Source: Aristolochia californica
Taxonomy: Eukaryota > Streptophyta > Magnoliopsida > Piperales > Aristolochiaceae
NCBI GenBank assembly: GCA_029961685.1
Contig: JARWKL010000004.1
Coordinates: 36,568,986 to 36,632,985 of the forward strand
Direction of reading: 5' to 3'
DNA: 64,000 nucleotides
Below the pieces are notes generated by a model, which was not told the origin of the DNA, made no database searches, and was given only the letters and a program-made list of their open reading frames with translations. A program made the translations under genes and the position numbers. Of the stretch, positions 19,440 to 29,118 are shown piece after piece (position 1 is the stretch's first letter; each line of letters begins with the position of its first letter).

Positions 19440-21240
19440 TTATTCTGACCCTTTGGATGAGTCTGTGTAGGTTAATAATTCTCTTGCAGGTGCTTCTTTG
19501 CCATCCTCGGTCTCAAGTCTGCCTTCTATTGAGACCACTGCTCATCCGCCTTCTATTGAGACTGCTGCTCATCCGCCTTCTCCCTTGGGTTCTCATCCTA
19601 TGATTACCTGAGCTAAAGTTGGTATTTTCAAGCCTCGTCATCCAACGCATCTCAGTGTCTTGGGCTCTTCTGGACTTCTTCCAGCTCTTCTTACTTCTAC
19701 TGAACCGAAAGGATTCAAATCTGCTGCTAAGAATCCTTCTTGGCTTGCTGCCATGGATGAAGAAGTTCAAGCTTTGCAACAAAATGACACTTGGATTTTG
19801 GTTCCTCGTCCTCTCAACACCAACATAGTGGGCTCTAAATGGGTGTTTCGCACTAAATATTTTTCGGACGGTTCTGTCGAGCGTCTCAAAGCTCAACTTG
19901 TTGCCAAAGGTTATACTCAAGTACCTTGTCTCGATTACACTGACACTTTCAGTCCGGTTGTCTAAGATACTACTGTCGGTGTTGTGCTTTCTCTTGCTGC
20001 TACCAATAAATGGCCTCTTTGGCAACTTGATGTCAAGAATGCCTTCTTCAATGGAAATCTTACTGAACATGGTTATATGGAACAACCGACTGGGTATATT
20101 GATCCTCGTTTTCCTACTCATGTTTTTCTGTTAAAGAAAGCTCTCTATGGCCTCAAGCAAGTGCCTCGTGCCTGGTTTCAGCGTTTCAACTCCTTTCTTC
20201 TCACACTTGGGTTTTCTTGCAACCGCGTCGACACCTCTCTCTTTGTCTTTCATCAACACTCTAGCCTTATATATTTGCTTCTTTATGTTGATGACATTAT
20301 TGTTACTGGCAATAATCCATCTCTGCTTGACAGCTTTACTCATAAGCTTCATTCTGAGTTTGCTACCAAGAATTTGGGTTCCCTCAGCTACTTTCTTGGT
20401 CTTGAAGCTTCACCCACTTCTGATGGTCTATTTATCAGTCAGTTAAAATATGCTCGGGATATTCTCACTCGCGCTCAGTTGCTCGACAGCAAACCTATTC
20501 ACACTCCCATGGTTGTTTCCCAACACTTGTCTGCTGATGGTTCTCCTTTCTCTGACCCTACTCTCTATCGGTCTCTGGTTGGCACCCTTCAATATTTGAC
20601 CATTTCGCGCCAAGATATTTCTCATGCTGTTAATTCTGTCAGCCAATTTTTGCACGCCCCTACTGAAGATCATTTTCTTGCTGTTAAACGTATTCTTTGC
20701 TATGTTAAGGGCACTCTCCATTTTGGCCTTAGTTTTCGTCCATCCACTGTTCCTAGTGCGCTAGTCGCTTATTCGGATGCTGACTGGGCTGGCTGCCCCG
20801 ATACTCATCGTTCCATATCAGGCTACTCCATTTATGTTGGTAACAATCTCATTTCTTGGAGTGCAAAGAAGCAACCCACTGTCACCCGCTCCAGTTGTGA
20901 ATCTGAGTATTGCGCCCTAGCTATGACCGCTGCTAAACTTCTTTGACTTACGCATCTTTTGCATGATCTCAAGGTCCCAGTTGCACAAACGCCCCTGCTC
21001 TTATGCGACAACAAAAGTGCTATCTTCTTAAGCTCCAATCCTATTTCCCACAAGCGGGCCAAACATGATGAATTAGATTACCATTTTCTTCGGGAACTTG
21101 TTGTCACTAGCAAACTTCGCACCTAGTTTGTGCCCTCTCATCTACAAGTTGCTGACATCTTCACCAAAAGTGTTTCTCGCCCTCTTTTTGAATTTTTTCG
21201 ATCCAAGTTTCACGTTCGTTCCAATCCGACGCTTCGCTTG
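19440..21240 (+). pseudogene. C4p reverse transcriptase and RNase H
   Basis: RT starts near 19735 with WLAAMDEEVQALQQNDTW, then GSKWVFRTKY, LVAKGYTQ and TDTFSPVV, followed by TAA at 19963. The frame 19984-20946 (320 codons) has WQLDVKNAFFNG, LYGLKQVPRAW and the catalytic YVDD in LLLYVDDIIVTG, then RNase H with YSDADWAGCPDTHRSISGY and TRSSCESEYCAL. TGA at 20943 and TAG at 21124 interrupt the last part (LCDNKSAIFLSSNPISHKR, DYHFLRELV). TGA fits TGG to TGA and the TAG fits CAG to TAG, so methylation-linked decay is likely. Confidence 0.92.
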
Positions 21241-21248
21241 TGGGGGGG

Positions 21249-21459
21249 TGTTGAAGATACTGTTAAAGATATATCACCTTGATTCAAGGCTTCATTTCGG
21301 TACATTCCGTTGAGGATAATTAGCCCTGATTACAGGCTAATTCTTTGTATAATTTCCATTTAAGATTGATTGTAATATTCTGTATATGGCATTGTAAAGC
21401 TTTTAAATTGATCATCAACTCCACCTTCGAAGTGTGGTGGTTTTTATCAAATCCTCTCA
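21249..21459 (+). repeat. 3' LTR of C4p
   Basis: Begins TGTTGAAGATACTG right after TGGGGGGG and ends CTCTCA before the TSD TAGAC. About 11 mismatches with the 5' LTR. Confidence 0.92.
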
Positions 21460-21768
21460 TAGACGATTCCATCGTAGGTCTGTTTCTGGACATACAGATT
21501 GTTTTGGCACGGGTAGTGTCACTGCTACTCTGGCAGTGCCGAGACTTCAAAATATTCCAACAATGAAATCTTCTTCGTCAAAGATTCCAGGCTGTTGCAT
21601 TGTCTGCAAGTTTCAGAAAATCTCTGAAGACAAAAGGCCGCCGCATGAAATGAATCAGAGTGAACCACTTGTTACTTAATTCAGCCCGTTATATGCTACC
21701 AGAAATTCATCCGAGATTGTTGGTTCCCATCATCTACAGCTCATCACGGCAGTAGGATCCTATCACCA
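21460..21768 (+). other. LTR2 internal sequence between C4p and C5m
   Basis: Continues the sequence broken at 14941 and runs to the left LTR of C5m. Short open frames exist; none is recognisable. It may be more captured sequence downstream of the eS6 fragment, but I cannot identify it. Confidence 0.5.
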
Positions 21769-21979
21769 GAACTTTAGACAACAAAGAGCCATTGAGCTCT
21801 GCTCGTCGGGGAGGCACAACCGAGAAGACCAAACGAGAAAAAATAGATTTCTGATTTCTGGGTTTCAAAGTTACAGAATAGTGTTTTATACATCAAAGAG
21901 AAAAAGGAAAAAATACATAAGTTACAGAATAAAGAAATAATAAAACATTAAAAAGGTAAATGTGAGTTACATTCTAATA
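21769..21979 (-). repeat. 3' LTR of C5m
   Basis: Minus strand TATTAGAATGTAACTC to TAAAGTTC. It differs from the 5' LTR at only a handful of positions by eye, so this is one of the younger insertions in the nest. Confidence 0.88.
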
Positions 21980-21986
21980 CTCCCCC

Positions 21987-24071
21987 TCAAGGTGGCTTGT
22001 AAATGTCCTTGACAACCATCTTGGACAACAAAGAAAAAAGTTGGGTAGAAGGAAGAGGTTTAGTGAACATGTCGGCTAACTGGTATTGAGATCGAATGGG
22101 AAGTAACTTGAGGACTCCCGAAGTAACTCGTTCACAAATGAAATGACAATCTATCTGAATATGTTTAGTACGCTCATGAAAGGTGGGATTAGAAGCAATA
22201 TGTATCGCAACTTGATTGTTGCAATAGAGCAACGCAGGAGATGCAACCTTGACTTGAAAATTTTGAAGAAGTTGCTGCAACCAAATAATTTCACTGGCAG
22301 TAGAAGAAAGAGTTAGAAATTCAGCCTCGGAGGAGGAGTGAGAGATGGAGATCTGCTTTTTAGTCTTCCAAGAGACCAAAGAATCACCAATAAATATGCA
22401 AAAACCTGTAGTAGATCGGCGAGAATCAAGGCATGATCCCCAATCAGCATTAGAAAAAGCCTTCAAACGCACTGGAGCACTAGCATCAGAGTAAGCCCAC
22501 AGCTGCAAGGAAGAGGTAGAAGAAAATAACAACCCTTGACCAGGACTGTTCTTGAGGTAACGAAGCAGGTGATGCACTGCCTTGAGATGAGGAAGGCGGG
22601 GTTGAGCCATAAATTGAGTGAGCCTATGAACGACAAAAGTAATATCGGGGTGAGATAAAGTGAGGTAAAGAAGTTTCCCAACAAGCCATCGATACTGTGT
22701 TATATCAGGAAGCAGGTCACCTTCAGTGGCAGTTAAATGAAGCTTGGGATCCATGGGAACACTAGTGGGTTTACAAGCCAAGTAACCTGTGTCTTCAAGT
22801 AATTGTAAGGTGTAATGGCTTTGAGAAAGCACAATACCTTGCTTGAACTGAGCAATCTCAAGACCAAGGAAGTGCTTGAGACAACCAAGATCCTTTAGCT
22901 TAAACTGAGTATGCAGAAATTGTTTGAGCTCAGCAACAGCACGAGCTGAAGGACCAGTAAGGATGATATCATCCACATAAACCAATAGTACAACAAAGGA
23001 GGATCCATTACCTTTGGTGAAGAGAGAGTAATCAGATTTCGATTGGAGAAAGCCAAAATTGATTAAAACATGAGAAAATTTGGAATACCATTGTCGCGAA
23101 GCTTGTTTCAAACCATAAAGGGACTTGTGAAGCTTGAAAACTAGTTTGTTGTGAGATGAAGAGGACTCCCCCTGTCGAAGATAGCTAAGAGGGAGATCCA
23201 TATAGATTTCTTCAAAAAGATCACCGTTTAAAAAAGCGTTGTTGACATCAAGCTGAGCTAGATGCCAATTATGAGAGGCAACAAGTGCAAGAAGAACCTT
23301 CACAGTGACTAATTTGGCCACTGGAGAAAAAGTGTCAACAAAATCTAAACCTTCTTGTTGTGTGTAGCCTTTGGCTACCAAACGAGCCTTATATCGTTCA
23401 AGAGAACCATAAGATTTAAGCTTGATTTTATATACCCATTTGCAACCAATGGTATGTTTATCAGGAGGCAGAGAAGTGACAGTCCAGGTGTTGTTGGCTT
23501 CCAGAGCTGTCAGCTCATCACGCATAGCCAACCTCCATTCAGGGCACTTCACTGCTTGGTAATAGTATTGAGGTTCAACCTGAGAAGATACACTGAGCAC
23601 AAACTGCCTGTACGAATCAGAAAGGGCATGGTAAGAGATGTAGTTAGAGATCGGATAAGACAGAGAAGGTGGAGTAGATGGAGAAGAACCAAAAAGTAAT
23701 TTGTAGTGATAATCCTGCAAGTAATGAGGTGAATGAGTCTTCCTAGTAGATGTTCGAAGATTAGCACCAGCAGATGTGGAAAGAACAAGCGCTGGAATAT
23801 CATTAGTTGGAATATCATCAACTGGAACATCAAAAATAGCTGGGGAATCATGAATAGGTGAAGAGTCAAGTTTTGGAAGAGAATGAGCTTGTATTGAGGA
23901 GTGAGGCAGAACCAAATCAGGAAAGGGATCAGTAATTTGATCGGAACTGGTGATAGTATGGAAAGGGAAAACTTCCTCATGGAACACTGCATCTCTTGAA
24001 ATAAAAACCCATTTTGTCTCCACATCAAAGAATTTATACCCTTTTACACCAGTTGGATAACCAAGAAACAC
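21987..24071 (-). CDS. C5m pol: integrase tail, reverse transcriptase, RNase H (694 codons open)
   Basis: The longest open frame in the window, uninterrupted to its natural stop. Residues 1-40 are the integrase C-terminus (FLGYPTGVKGYKFF, then SRDAVFHEE). About 40-170 is a Pro/Ser-rich linker. RT spans about 177-420: WRLAMRDELTALEANNTW, GCKWVYKIK, LVAKGYTQQEGLDF, QLDVNNAFLNGDL, LYGLKQASRQWY and catalytic YVDD at 365-368. RNase H spans about 520-680, with AFSNADWGSC, DSRRSTTGFC, HSSSEAEF, YCNNQVAIHIASNP and ERTKHIQIDCHF. A near-repeat AYSDAS...LKAFSNADW at 526-544 looks like a small internal duplication. The first Met is only the frame opening; in life this would be part of a polyprotein. Upstream integrase is frameshifted, so no complete polyprotein is made. 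Confidence 0.93.
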   Translation of the reverse strand: MFLGYPTGVKGYKFFDVETKWVFISRDAVFHEEVFPFHTITSSDQITDPFPDLVLPHSSIQAHSLPKLDSSPIHDSPAIFDVPVDDIPTNDIPALVLSTSAGANLRTSTRKTHSPHYLQDYHYKLLFGSSPSTPPSLSYPISNYISYHALSDSYRQFVLSVSSQVEPQYYYQAVKCPEWRLAMRDELTALEANNTWTVTSLPPDKHTIGCKWVYKIKLKSYGSLERYKARLVAKGYTQQEGLDFVDTFSPVAKLVTVKVLLALVASHNWHLAQLDVNNAFLNGDLFEEIYMDLPLSYLRQGESSSSHNKLVFKLHKSLYGLKQASRQWYSKFSHVLINFGFLQSKSDYSLFTKGNGSSFVVLLVYVDDIILTGPSARAVAELKQFLHTQFKLKDLGCLKHFLGLEIAQFKQGIVLSQSHYTLQLLEDTGYLACKPTSVPMDPKLHLTATEGDLLPDITQYRWLVGKLLYLTLSHPDITFVVHRLTQFMAQPRLPHLKAVHHLLRYLKNSPGQGLLFSSTSSLQLWAYSDASAPVRLKAFSNADWGSCLDSRRSTTGFCIFIGDSLVSWKTKKQISISHSSSEAEFLTLSSTASEIIWLQQLLQNFQVKVASPALLYCNNQVAIHIASNPTFHERTKHIQIDCHFICERVTSGVLKLLPIRSQYQLADMFTKPLPSTQLFSLLSKMVVKDIYKPP

Positions 24072-25340
24072 ACAAACCTGAGCATGAGGGTGGAACTTGG
24101 TTCAATGAACAACTAAGGTGGAAACAAATGCTAAACAACCAAAGATGCGAAAAGAAGGATAATCAGGAGCTGGGTTGTATAGAAAATGAAAAGGTGTGTT
24201 GTGGTGCAAGAGAGGAGAAAGAGTTCTATTAATCAAGAAATCCAAAGTAAGAATACATTCTGTTCAAAAAGAGACTGAAATTCGGGATTGAAAAAACAAT
24301 GACAGAGCCACATTAAAGAGGTGTTGATATTTTCGTTCAACAACTGAGTTTTGCTGAGGCCTTTTAACAAAGGAAAACTGGTGCAAAACTCCTTGATCTT
24401 GAAAAAACTCAGCAAAAGATAACTCGAGGGCATTATCAGAATCGAAAAACCTTGATTTTGGCATTAAACTGAGTAAAAACCATATTAAAAAACTTCGGTA
24501 TCATGGAAATAATATCAGATTTATTCTTCAATAGATAAATCCAAGTAAATCTAGTACAATCATCAACAAGAGTTAAAAAATAACGATGACCAGTATAGGA
24601 AACAATTTGATATGGTCCCCAAATATCACAGTGCACAAGATCAAAAGGAAATTTTGATAAATGGTTATGCGATTTAAAAGATAGCCTACGTTGTTTAGCA
24701 AGAGGGAAAATGTAACAAGGATCTGACTTTTATAATCTAGTTGCATCACATTGCAATTGATCTTTCAAAGAGTCAAGTTTCTTAAAAGAAATGTGGCCTA
24801 GCCTATTATGCCAAGCATGAGCAGAAACATTGCTAACAAAAGCAGTGGAAGCATAATTCAAACTTTGAGCATGAAGAACATAGAGATCTTGGACTTTGTC
24901 GCCCTTGCCAATCATCCTGTGGGTGGATAGATCTTGGATAACAAAACAATCAGGAAGGAAACGTACAGTAAGCCCAGATGCAGTAACTAAAGCACTAACA
25001 GAGATCAAGTTGAATTTGAATTGAGGGACAAACAATATGTCTTTAAGCACAAGGTTAGAATGTAGTTTAACATCACCAGCAAAATGGACCAAAATTTGAG
25101 AATGTTTTTAGGCAAATTAACTATAGTGTGATGAACAAAATGCAAGGAAAGAAAAGCAGGAGCTAGAGAACAAATATGTCGAGTAGCTCCTGAGTCTACA
25201 ATCCAGATTTGCTGTGAAGAAATGAGAGGATTTAAAGACACAGAAAAACAAATACTTGCCAGGCAGTTGGTTGTGGAAGATTTCGGACCAGTGGTGACCT
25301 TTGCAGAGCTACTCAAATGTGTGGAAAACATGGACATGAA
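24072..25340 (-). pseudogene. C5m protease, GAG-pre-integrase and integrase, frameshifted
   Basis: Minus strand 25337-25005 has the protease signature WIVDSGATRHIC with catalytic Asp-Ser-Gly intact, then a frameshift. 25092-24730 is the GAG-pre-integrase segment with KDILFVPQFKFNLISVSAL and AWHNRLGHISFKKLD. 24636-24436 is the integrase start (HCDIWGPY, LVDDCTRFTWIYLL). 24464-24264 has the second Asp as SRFFDSDNALEL and the ERKYQHL motif. Three or more frame changes separate these blocks. Confidence 0.88.
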
Positions 25341-25360
25341 TTGCTGATATTGATTTGAGT

Positions 25361-26391
25361 TCAGATTCTAAACAAAATTTTCAACAGAGGTAGAACCTTG
25401 ACTATCATCAACAGTAGAGACTTGATGAGCAGCAACATTAAAATAGTTGTTAATTTTGGCTTTAGTTGTAGACGGATAGCCATGGAGCTTGCAGCAACGT
25501 TCCATGGTGTGTCAATCTCTCTTGCAATGATTACAATGAAACTCTTTATTGTTCTGATTCCGGGAAGAATTGTAATTGGAATGAAATTTCTGAGAGTTTT
25601 GAGAACAAGATTTAGCAATTTTAACCGCAAATGCCATTGCGCCAATGGGAGTGTTTTGAGTGTTCGAATCAGAGGCATGAGTAGTCTTCCTTTGCTGTTC
25701 CTCTTGAACAATCAGAGAAAAAAACATGATTAATCGGAGGCATCAGATCCATGAGAAGCAATTGACCACGAACTTGGGAGAAAGAATCATCAAGGCCCAT
25801 TAAGAAGGATATGATATACTCCATGTGATGATAATCAGTAAGGTTTTTAACGCCACCACAAGAACATTTCCCACAAGAGCAATTAGGACGGTAATTAATC
25901 AATTCTTCCCAAATAGTTTTCAGCTTTGTGAAATAAGTGCTAACAAAATCTTTGTCTTGACGCAAGTTTATTAATTCTCGTTTAAGCTGAAAAATACGAG
26001 GGCCATTTCTCTGTTGAAAGCGATCCCGAAGGTCGATCCAAATCTCTCGGGCAGAAGCACCAAAAATAATACTCGCAAAAATTTCTTTGGAAACCGAATT
26101 TAAGATCCAAGAGATGACCATGTTATTATTCCGGGTCTAGGAGTTGAGCAAATTAGGATCAGCACTCTGAGGTTCAGAAATGGAACCATCGACAAATCCC
26201 ACTTTGTTCTTCACGGATAAGGCGATCAACATCGCACGACTCCAACTGATGTAATTTTCACTCATAAGTAGCTATGAGACAAGAACTTTCCCTGGGTTGT
26301 CCGAATGGTGAATATAATAGGGATTCGAAGGTTCTTCAATGGCAGAACGAGTTGAACTGGTATGAACACCAAAATTGGAAGAAGTCGCCAT
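25361..26391 (-). pseudogene. C5m gag
   Basis: The start is ATG at 26391 (minus strand, MATSSNFGVHTSS), followed by EEPSNPYYIHHSDNPG, typical of the copia gag family with an N-terminal NPYY..HPSDNPG motif, and ENYISWSRAMLIAL. Two in-frame stops lie near 26280 and 26140. 26121-25669 continues with WILNSVSKEIF and a Cys-rich stretch CSCGKCSCGG. 25540-25470 carries a CCHC-like zinc knuckle (HCNHCKRD..H..ERC). Stops and a frameshift make it non-functional. Confidence 0.85.
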
Positions 26392-26519
26392 AGAGTGATG
26401 AGATACCATAATAAATCAACGGAAGCAGCAATAAATCAAACTTTGGCAACTGATAAAATCCAACTTCAATAAATCAAACATTTGCAGCAAAAAAAATCAA
26501 ACTGCTGCAACTAATAAAA

Positions 26520-26720
26520 TCCAAAATTTCTGCTAGCCCCTCGGCCAACAACCAGATCCATAATTTCTGCTAGCCCCTCGGCCACCAACAACCAAATACA
26601 AAATTTCTAACCTCTCGGCAATAGAATCCAACAGAATCCAAACAATATGAACCAAAATTTCTAATCTCAGCCTCCAACAACCAAACCAAAATTTCTGCTA
26701 GCCCCTCGGTCACCAACATC
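26520..26720 (-). repeat. Tandem repeats in C5m leader
   Basis: About four degenerate copies of a unit near 37-60 bp containing AATTTCTGCTAGCCCCTCGG (about 26525, 26560, then weaker, then 26690). They lie between the PBS and gag. Confidence 0.75.
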
Positions 26721-27090
26721 CAAATCTAGAAAAAAAACGAAATCAAGAATCCCTCGGCGACAAAATCTAGACGGAATGAAAAAAAAGGAGGCAAAATCTA
26801 ACCTCTTTACCGACGAAACCAGAAACCAACAAGAGGCCAACGAACCTGGAGAATCTAGAGGACGCTGTAAGAACCTCCGAGATCAAGAGATGATGCCGCT
26901 CCAGAACCTCAGATGACACCGGAAATAGACGCCTGATATCTTCAATCACGGAGCCCCTCCCTAGCAGAGGTGAAAAAAAAGGGAAACCCCTCTGTCGGAA
27001 ACAAAGGAGGACGCGCCGATAATCATTGCCAGAATTAAAAGGTACACCTTGCATCGACGATGAAAAATCAAAGAAGGAGGAGAATCGTTC

Positions 27091-27318
27091 GCTCTGATAC
27101 CATATTTGAACTTTAGACAACAAAGAGCCGTTGAGCTCTGCTCGTCGGGGAGGCACAATCGAGAAGACCAAATGAGAAAAAATAGATTTCTGATTTCTGG
27201 CTTTCAAAGTTATAGAACAGTGTTTTATACATCAAAGAGAAAAAGGAAAAAATACATAAGTTACAGAATAAAGAAATAATAAAACATTAAAAAGGTAAAT
27301 GTGAGTTACATTCTAATA
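27091..27318 (-). repeat. 5' LTR of C5m with primer-binding site
   Basis: LTR 27108-27318; the PBS TGGTATCAGAGC reads on the minus strand at 27102-27091 with 5 bases between. It matches the 3' LTR closely. Confidence 0.88.
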
Positions 27319-28460
27319 GCTCTCTTTCTGCGAAAACAAATCTTCGTTATTTTTTCGGAAACTAATCTTCTGGATTGATTTATTTTGGGAAGTCTCTCGA
27401 TGCTGCGTCGTTTCTACAAAGCTCCAGCTCTGCCACGGGGAAGAAGATGACCGGTGCCAAATTAGATGTTAACTAAGTTGGGAAACATCAATTAAATCAG
27501 CGCCCTGGCCCACTCCTATTCTACCAATTCGGACTCACCCGAGTCAACCCGGACCGGGCCGAGAGCAACCCAAGCAACCACGGACCAACTTGGTCTGGGT
27601 CAACTCGGATCCGGATCAACCTGACTCGGGCCATTTATTTTAGGCCTCGGTATACATGCCCAAGGTTTTTCGGCGCGACTTGGTAAATTTTTTTTTCTCT
27701 GGCTGGATTGTTAATTTTTATGAATTAACAAGATTATTCCTTGGTCAACATATTATTTGGTCTAGATATGTGCATTGGACTATTTCATGGGTCATTTTAA
27801 AAGAATTATTTTGGGTCGTGTTAAATGGGCCCAAGCCAAACCCATTTCAGTTACTGCTATTGTGTCTCTTTTGATGAGACATTATTATTGAAGAAGAAGT
27901 AACCTCATACCATTATTTATTGTCAACCTCGTAAAAAATATCAATTTTTTTTTGTTGGGAGTCCCTAACGGAGGAACTTATTGTTATATTTATTGTCAAC
28001 CCCGTAAAAAATATCAAATTTTTTTTCTGGTTGGGAGTCCATGACGGTGGAACTCCATCCCCGTAAAAAATATCAAATTTATTTATGGTTGGGAGTCCAT
28101 GACAGAGGAACTTCATCCCCGTAAAAAATATCACATTTTTGTGGTTGGAAGTCCATGACGGAGGAGCTTGTTGTTATATTTATGTTACTTTTCCCCATTA
28201 ATATCATATACTACTCTACCACTTGAGAATCGTTGTCATGTGGAGGGACACGGTGGTGGAGGTAGACACTTCAGTGCAATGTCTTCGTGGCTAGAGTGAT
28301 TTACACGCATTGATATTATACAAGCTGTGCCTCATAAACGAGAGCACGAGCATGAGGGGGAGTGTTGGAAGATGAAGACATATTATAAAAAATGATTTTA
28401 TACATTATTTGCAGCAAGCTGGGAGTTCATGCTATTCTCTCACCCTAGCTTGAAGGGGAG
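27319..28460 (+). other. 3' internal region of LTR2
   Basis: Resumes LTR2 after C5m. 27520-27620 is rich in GACTCGGGTCAAC-type words. 27735-28460 parallels the LTR1 internal region at 9985-10913 and ends with a pol relic and the GAAGGGGAG polypurine tract. It is non-coding. Confidence 0.7.
27925..28180 (+). repeat. Four-copy tandem repeat of about 65 bp in LTR2
   Basis: Each unit contains CCCCGTAAAAAATATCA followed by a T-run, GGTTGGGAGTCCATGACGG and GAACTTCAT; starts are near 27927, 28000, 28063 and 28117. It is absent from the equivalent part of LTR1. Confidence 0.85.
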
Positions 28461-28897
28461 TGTTGGAAGACAGGGCCCAAACCCACATGACAAAGGAAGA
28501 CCCACATATCAAAGTGTATAAGAAGATGGGCCCAAGCCCATAAGACCAAGGAAGACCCATGGATCCAAGAGATATAGAAGATGGGCTCAAGGCCCACCAA
28601 TCAAGGAGAAGGCCCATAGGCCCATATACATTGATGGTAGGACGGTAAATAAAGGGTCATCCCATAGAGATGGCATTGATGTAATTATGTTAAAGTTCTA
28701 GGGTTAAAACCCTAAACCCTAAACCCTAAGTTCAGGGGTATTATTGTAATATTTTAGGTTCATAAATCTATAAATAGAGCTTCAGGGGAGGGTTAAGAAG
28801 AATCAATTCCATAACCTTTCTTCCTCCAGTTTTCTCCCAATGGGTTTCTTTCCCTTTTTCTCCATGAGATAAATTCATGGAGTCCTGAAAATCAACA
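28461..28897 (+). repeat. 3' LTR of LTR2
   Basis: TGTTGGAAGACAGGG to AAATCAACA, after polypurine AAGGGGAG. It matches 11274-11718 with scattered differences and a shorter CCCTAAA array. Confidence 0.88.
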
Positions 28898-29026
28898 GGG
28901 TGTAATTGGGACAAAGGTAGTTTAATTTTAATTGGACTCTACTACCTTCCTCTATTATAAATAGAGGTTCATGTACTCTGATTACAATAAGTCAATGAAG
29001 TATCTCTCTTTTCCATAAATTCAACA
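28898..29026 (+). repeat. 3' LTR of LTR1, right segment
   Basis: Continues from 11273: GGGTGTAATTGGGAC to AAATTCAACA, 129 bp, equal in length to 8722-8850 of the 5' LTR. It contains TATAAATAG. Confidence 0.88.
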
Positions 29027-29118
29027 CAACCCAATCTGCATCAACAAAGATTTTAATGTTGAGATGACCGTGACACTTATATAAAAGTCACTGTCTTGGA
29101 GCCTTCTTCTACTGGCCC
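29027..29118 (-). pseudogene. Copia RNase H domain, upstream part (element C1m)
   Basis: Minus strand reads KKAPRQ, stop, LLYKCHGHLNIKIFVDADWV, the start of a copia RNase H with the first catalytic Asp in VDADW. The next residues (SLDDRKSTSG) are at 8344-8310, beyond the LTR1 insertion. The RT that should lie further upstream is missing: after 29118 similarity ends and an unrelated repeat begins. Confidence 0.88.

Larger units (their letters stand above)
14942..21459 (+). mobile_element. Ty1/copia element C4p, nearly full length, TSD TAGAC
   Basis: LTRs of 211 bp at 14942-15152 and 21249-21459, PBS-like TGTTATCAAAGC at 15153-15164, polypurine tract TGGGGGGG at 21241-21248, and identical flanks TAGAC (14937-14941, 21460-21464). 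Order is gag, protease, integrase, RT, RNase H. The two LTRs differ at about 11 positions by eye, roughly 5 percent, so this is not a recent insertion. Coding regions carry stops, and a 1375-bp solo LTR interrupts the integrase. It landed in the LTR2 internal region, about 70 bp after the eS6 match. Confidence 0.93.
21769..27318 (-). mobile_element. Ty1/copia element C5m, full length, best preserved pol
   Basis: Minus-strand element with near-identical LTRs at 27108-27318 (5') and 21769-21979 (3'), PBS complement GCTCTGATACCA at 27091-27102, and polypurine tract GAGGGGGAG just before the 3' LTR. Order on the minus strand is leader, gag, protease, pre-integrase, integrase, RT, RNase H. Both LTRs begin TATTAG rather than TGTTAG on the minus strand. 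No clean 5-bp TSD is visible (left CACCA/ACCAG, right GCTCT). It inserted into LTR2 internal sequence that resumes at 27319. Confidence 0.9.
11274..28897 (+). mobile_element. Non-autonomous LTR element LTR2 with nested insertions
   Basis: 5' LTR 11274-11718, a perfect PBS TGGTATCAGAGC at 11719-11730, and a 3' LTR at 28461-28897. After removing the hAT-like element and the two copia elements, the internal region is about 2.2 kb and non-coding. Its 3' portion is related to that of LTR1, and a decayed RNase H tail (SKLGVHAILSP) lies before the 3' LTR. It splits the LTR1 3' LTR. A clear 5-bp TSD is missing: left flank TTTGA, right flank GGGTG, with at most 2 bases overlapping. Confidence 0.8.
8355..29026 (+). 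mobile_element. Non-autonomous LTR element LTR1 with all nested insertions
   Basis: 5' LTR 8355-8850, PBS 8851-8862, about 2.06 kb of non-coding internal sequence to 10913, and a 3' LTR split into 10914-11273 and 28898-29026 by the LTR2 element. The flanks are CAACT (8350-8354) and CAACC (29027-29031), a 4/5 target-site duplication. The same RNase H reading frame continues across the two flanks, which independently confirms the outer boundaries. The native element is about 3.05 kb. No gag or pol is encoded except about 10 codons of RNase H tail (KLGIHDVLLPP) before the 3' LTR, so it must have moved with help from another copia element. Confidence 0.88.

Noticed and set aside
26767..27207. 146-codon minus-strand open frame
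   Set aside because: Spans leader, PBS and LTR of C5m, which are non-coding by position.
27925..28180. CRISPR-like repeat array
   Set aside because: Four directly adjacent units without unique spacers in a plant LTR element; simple tandem repeat.
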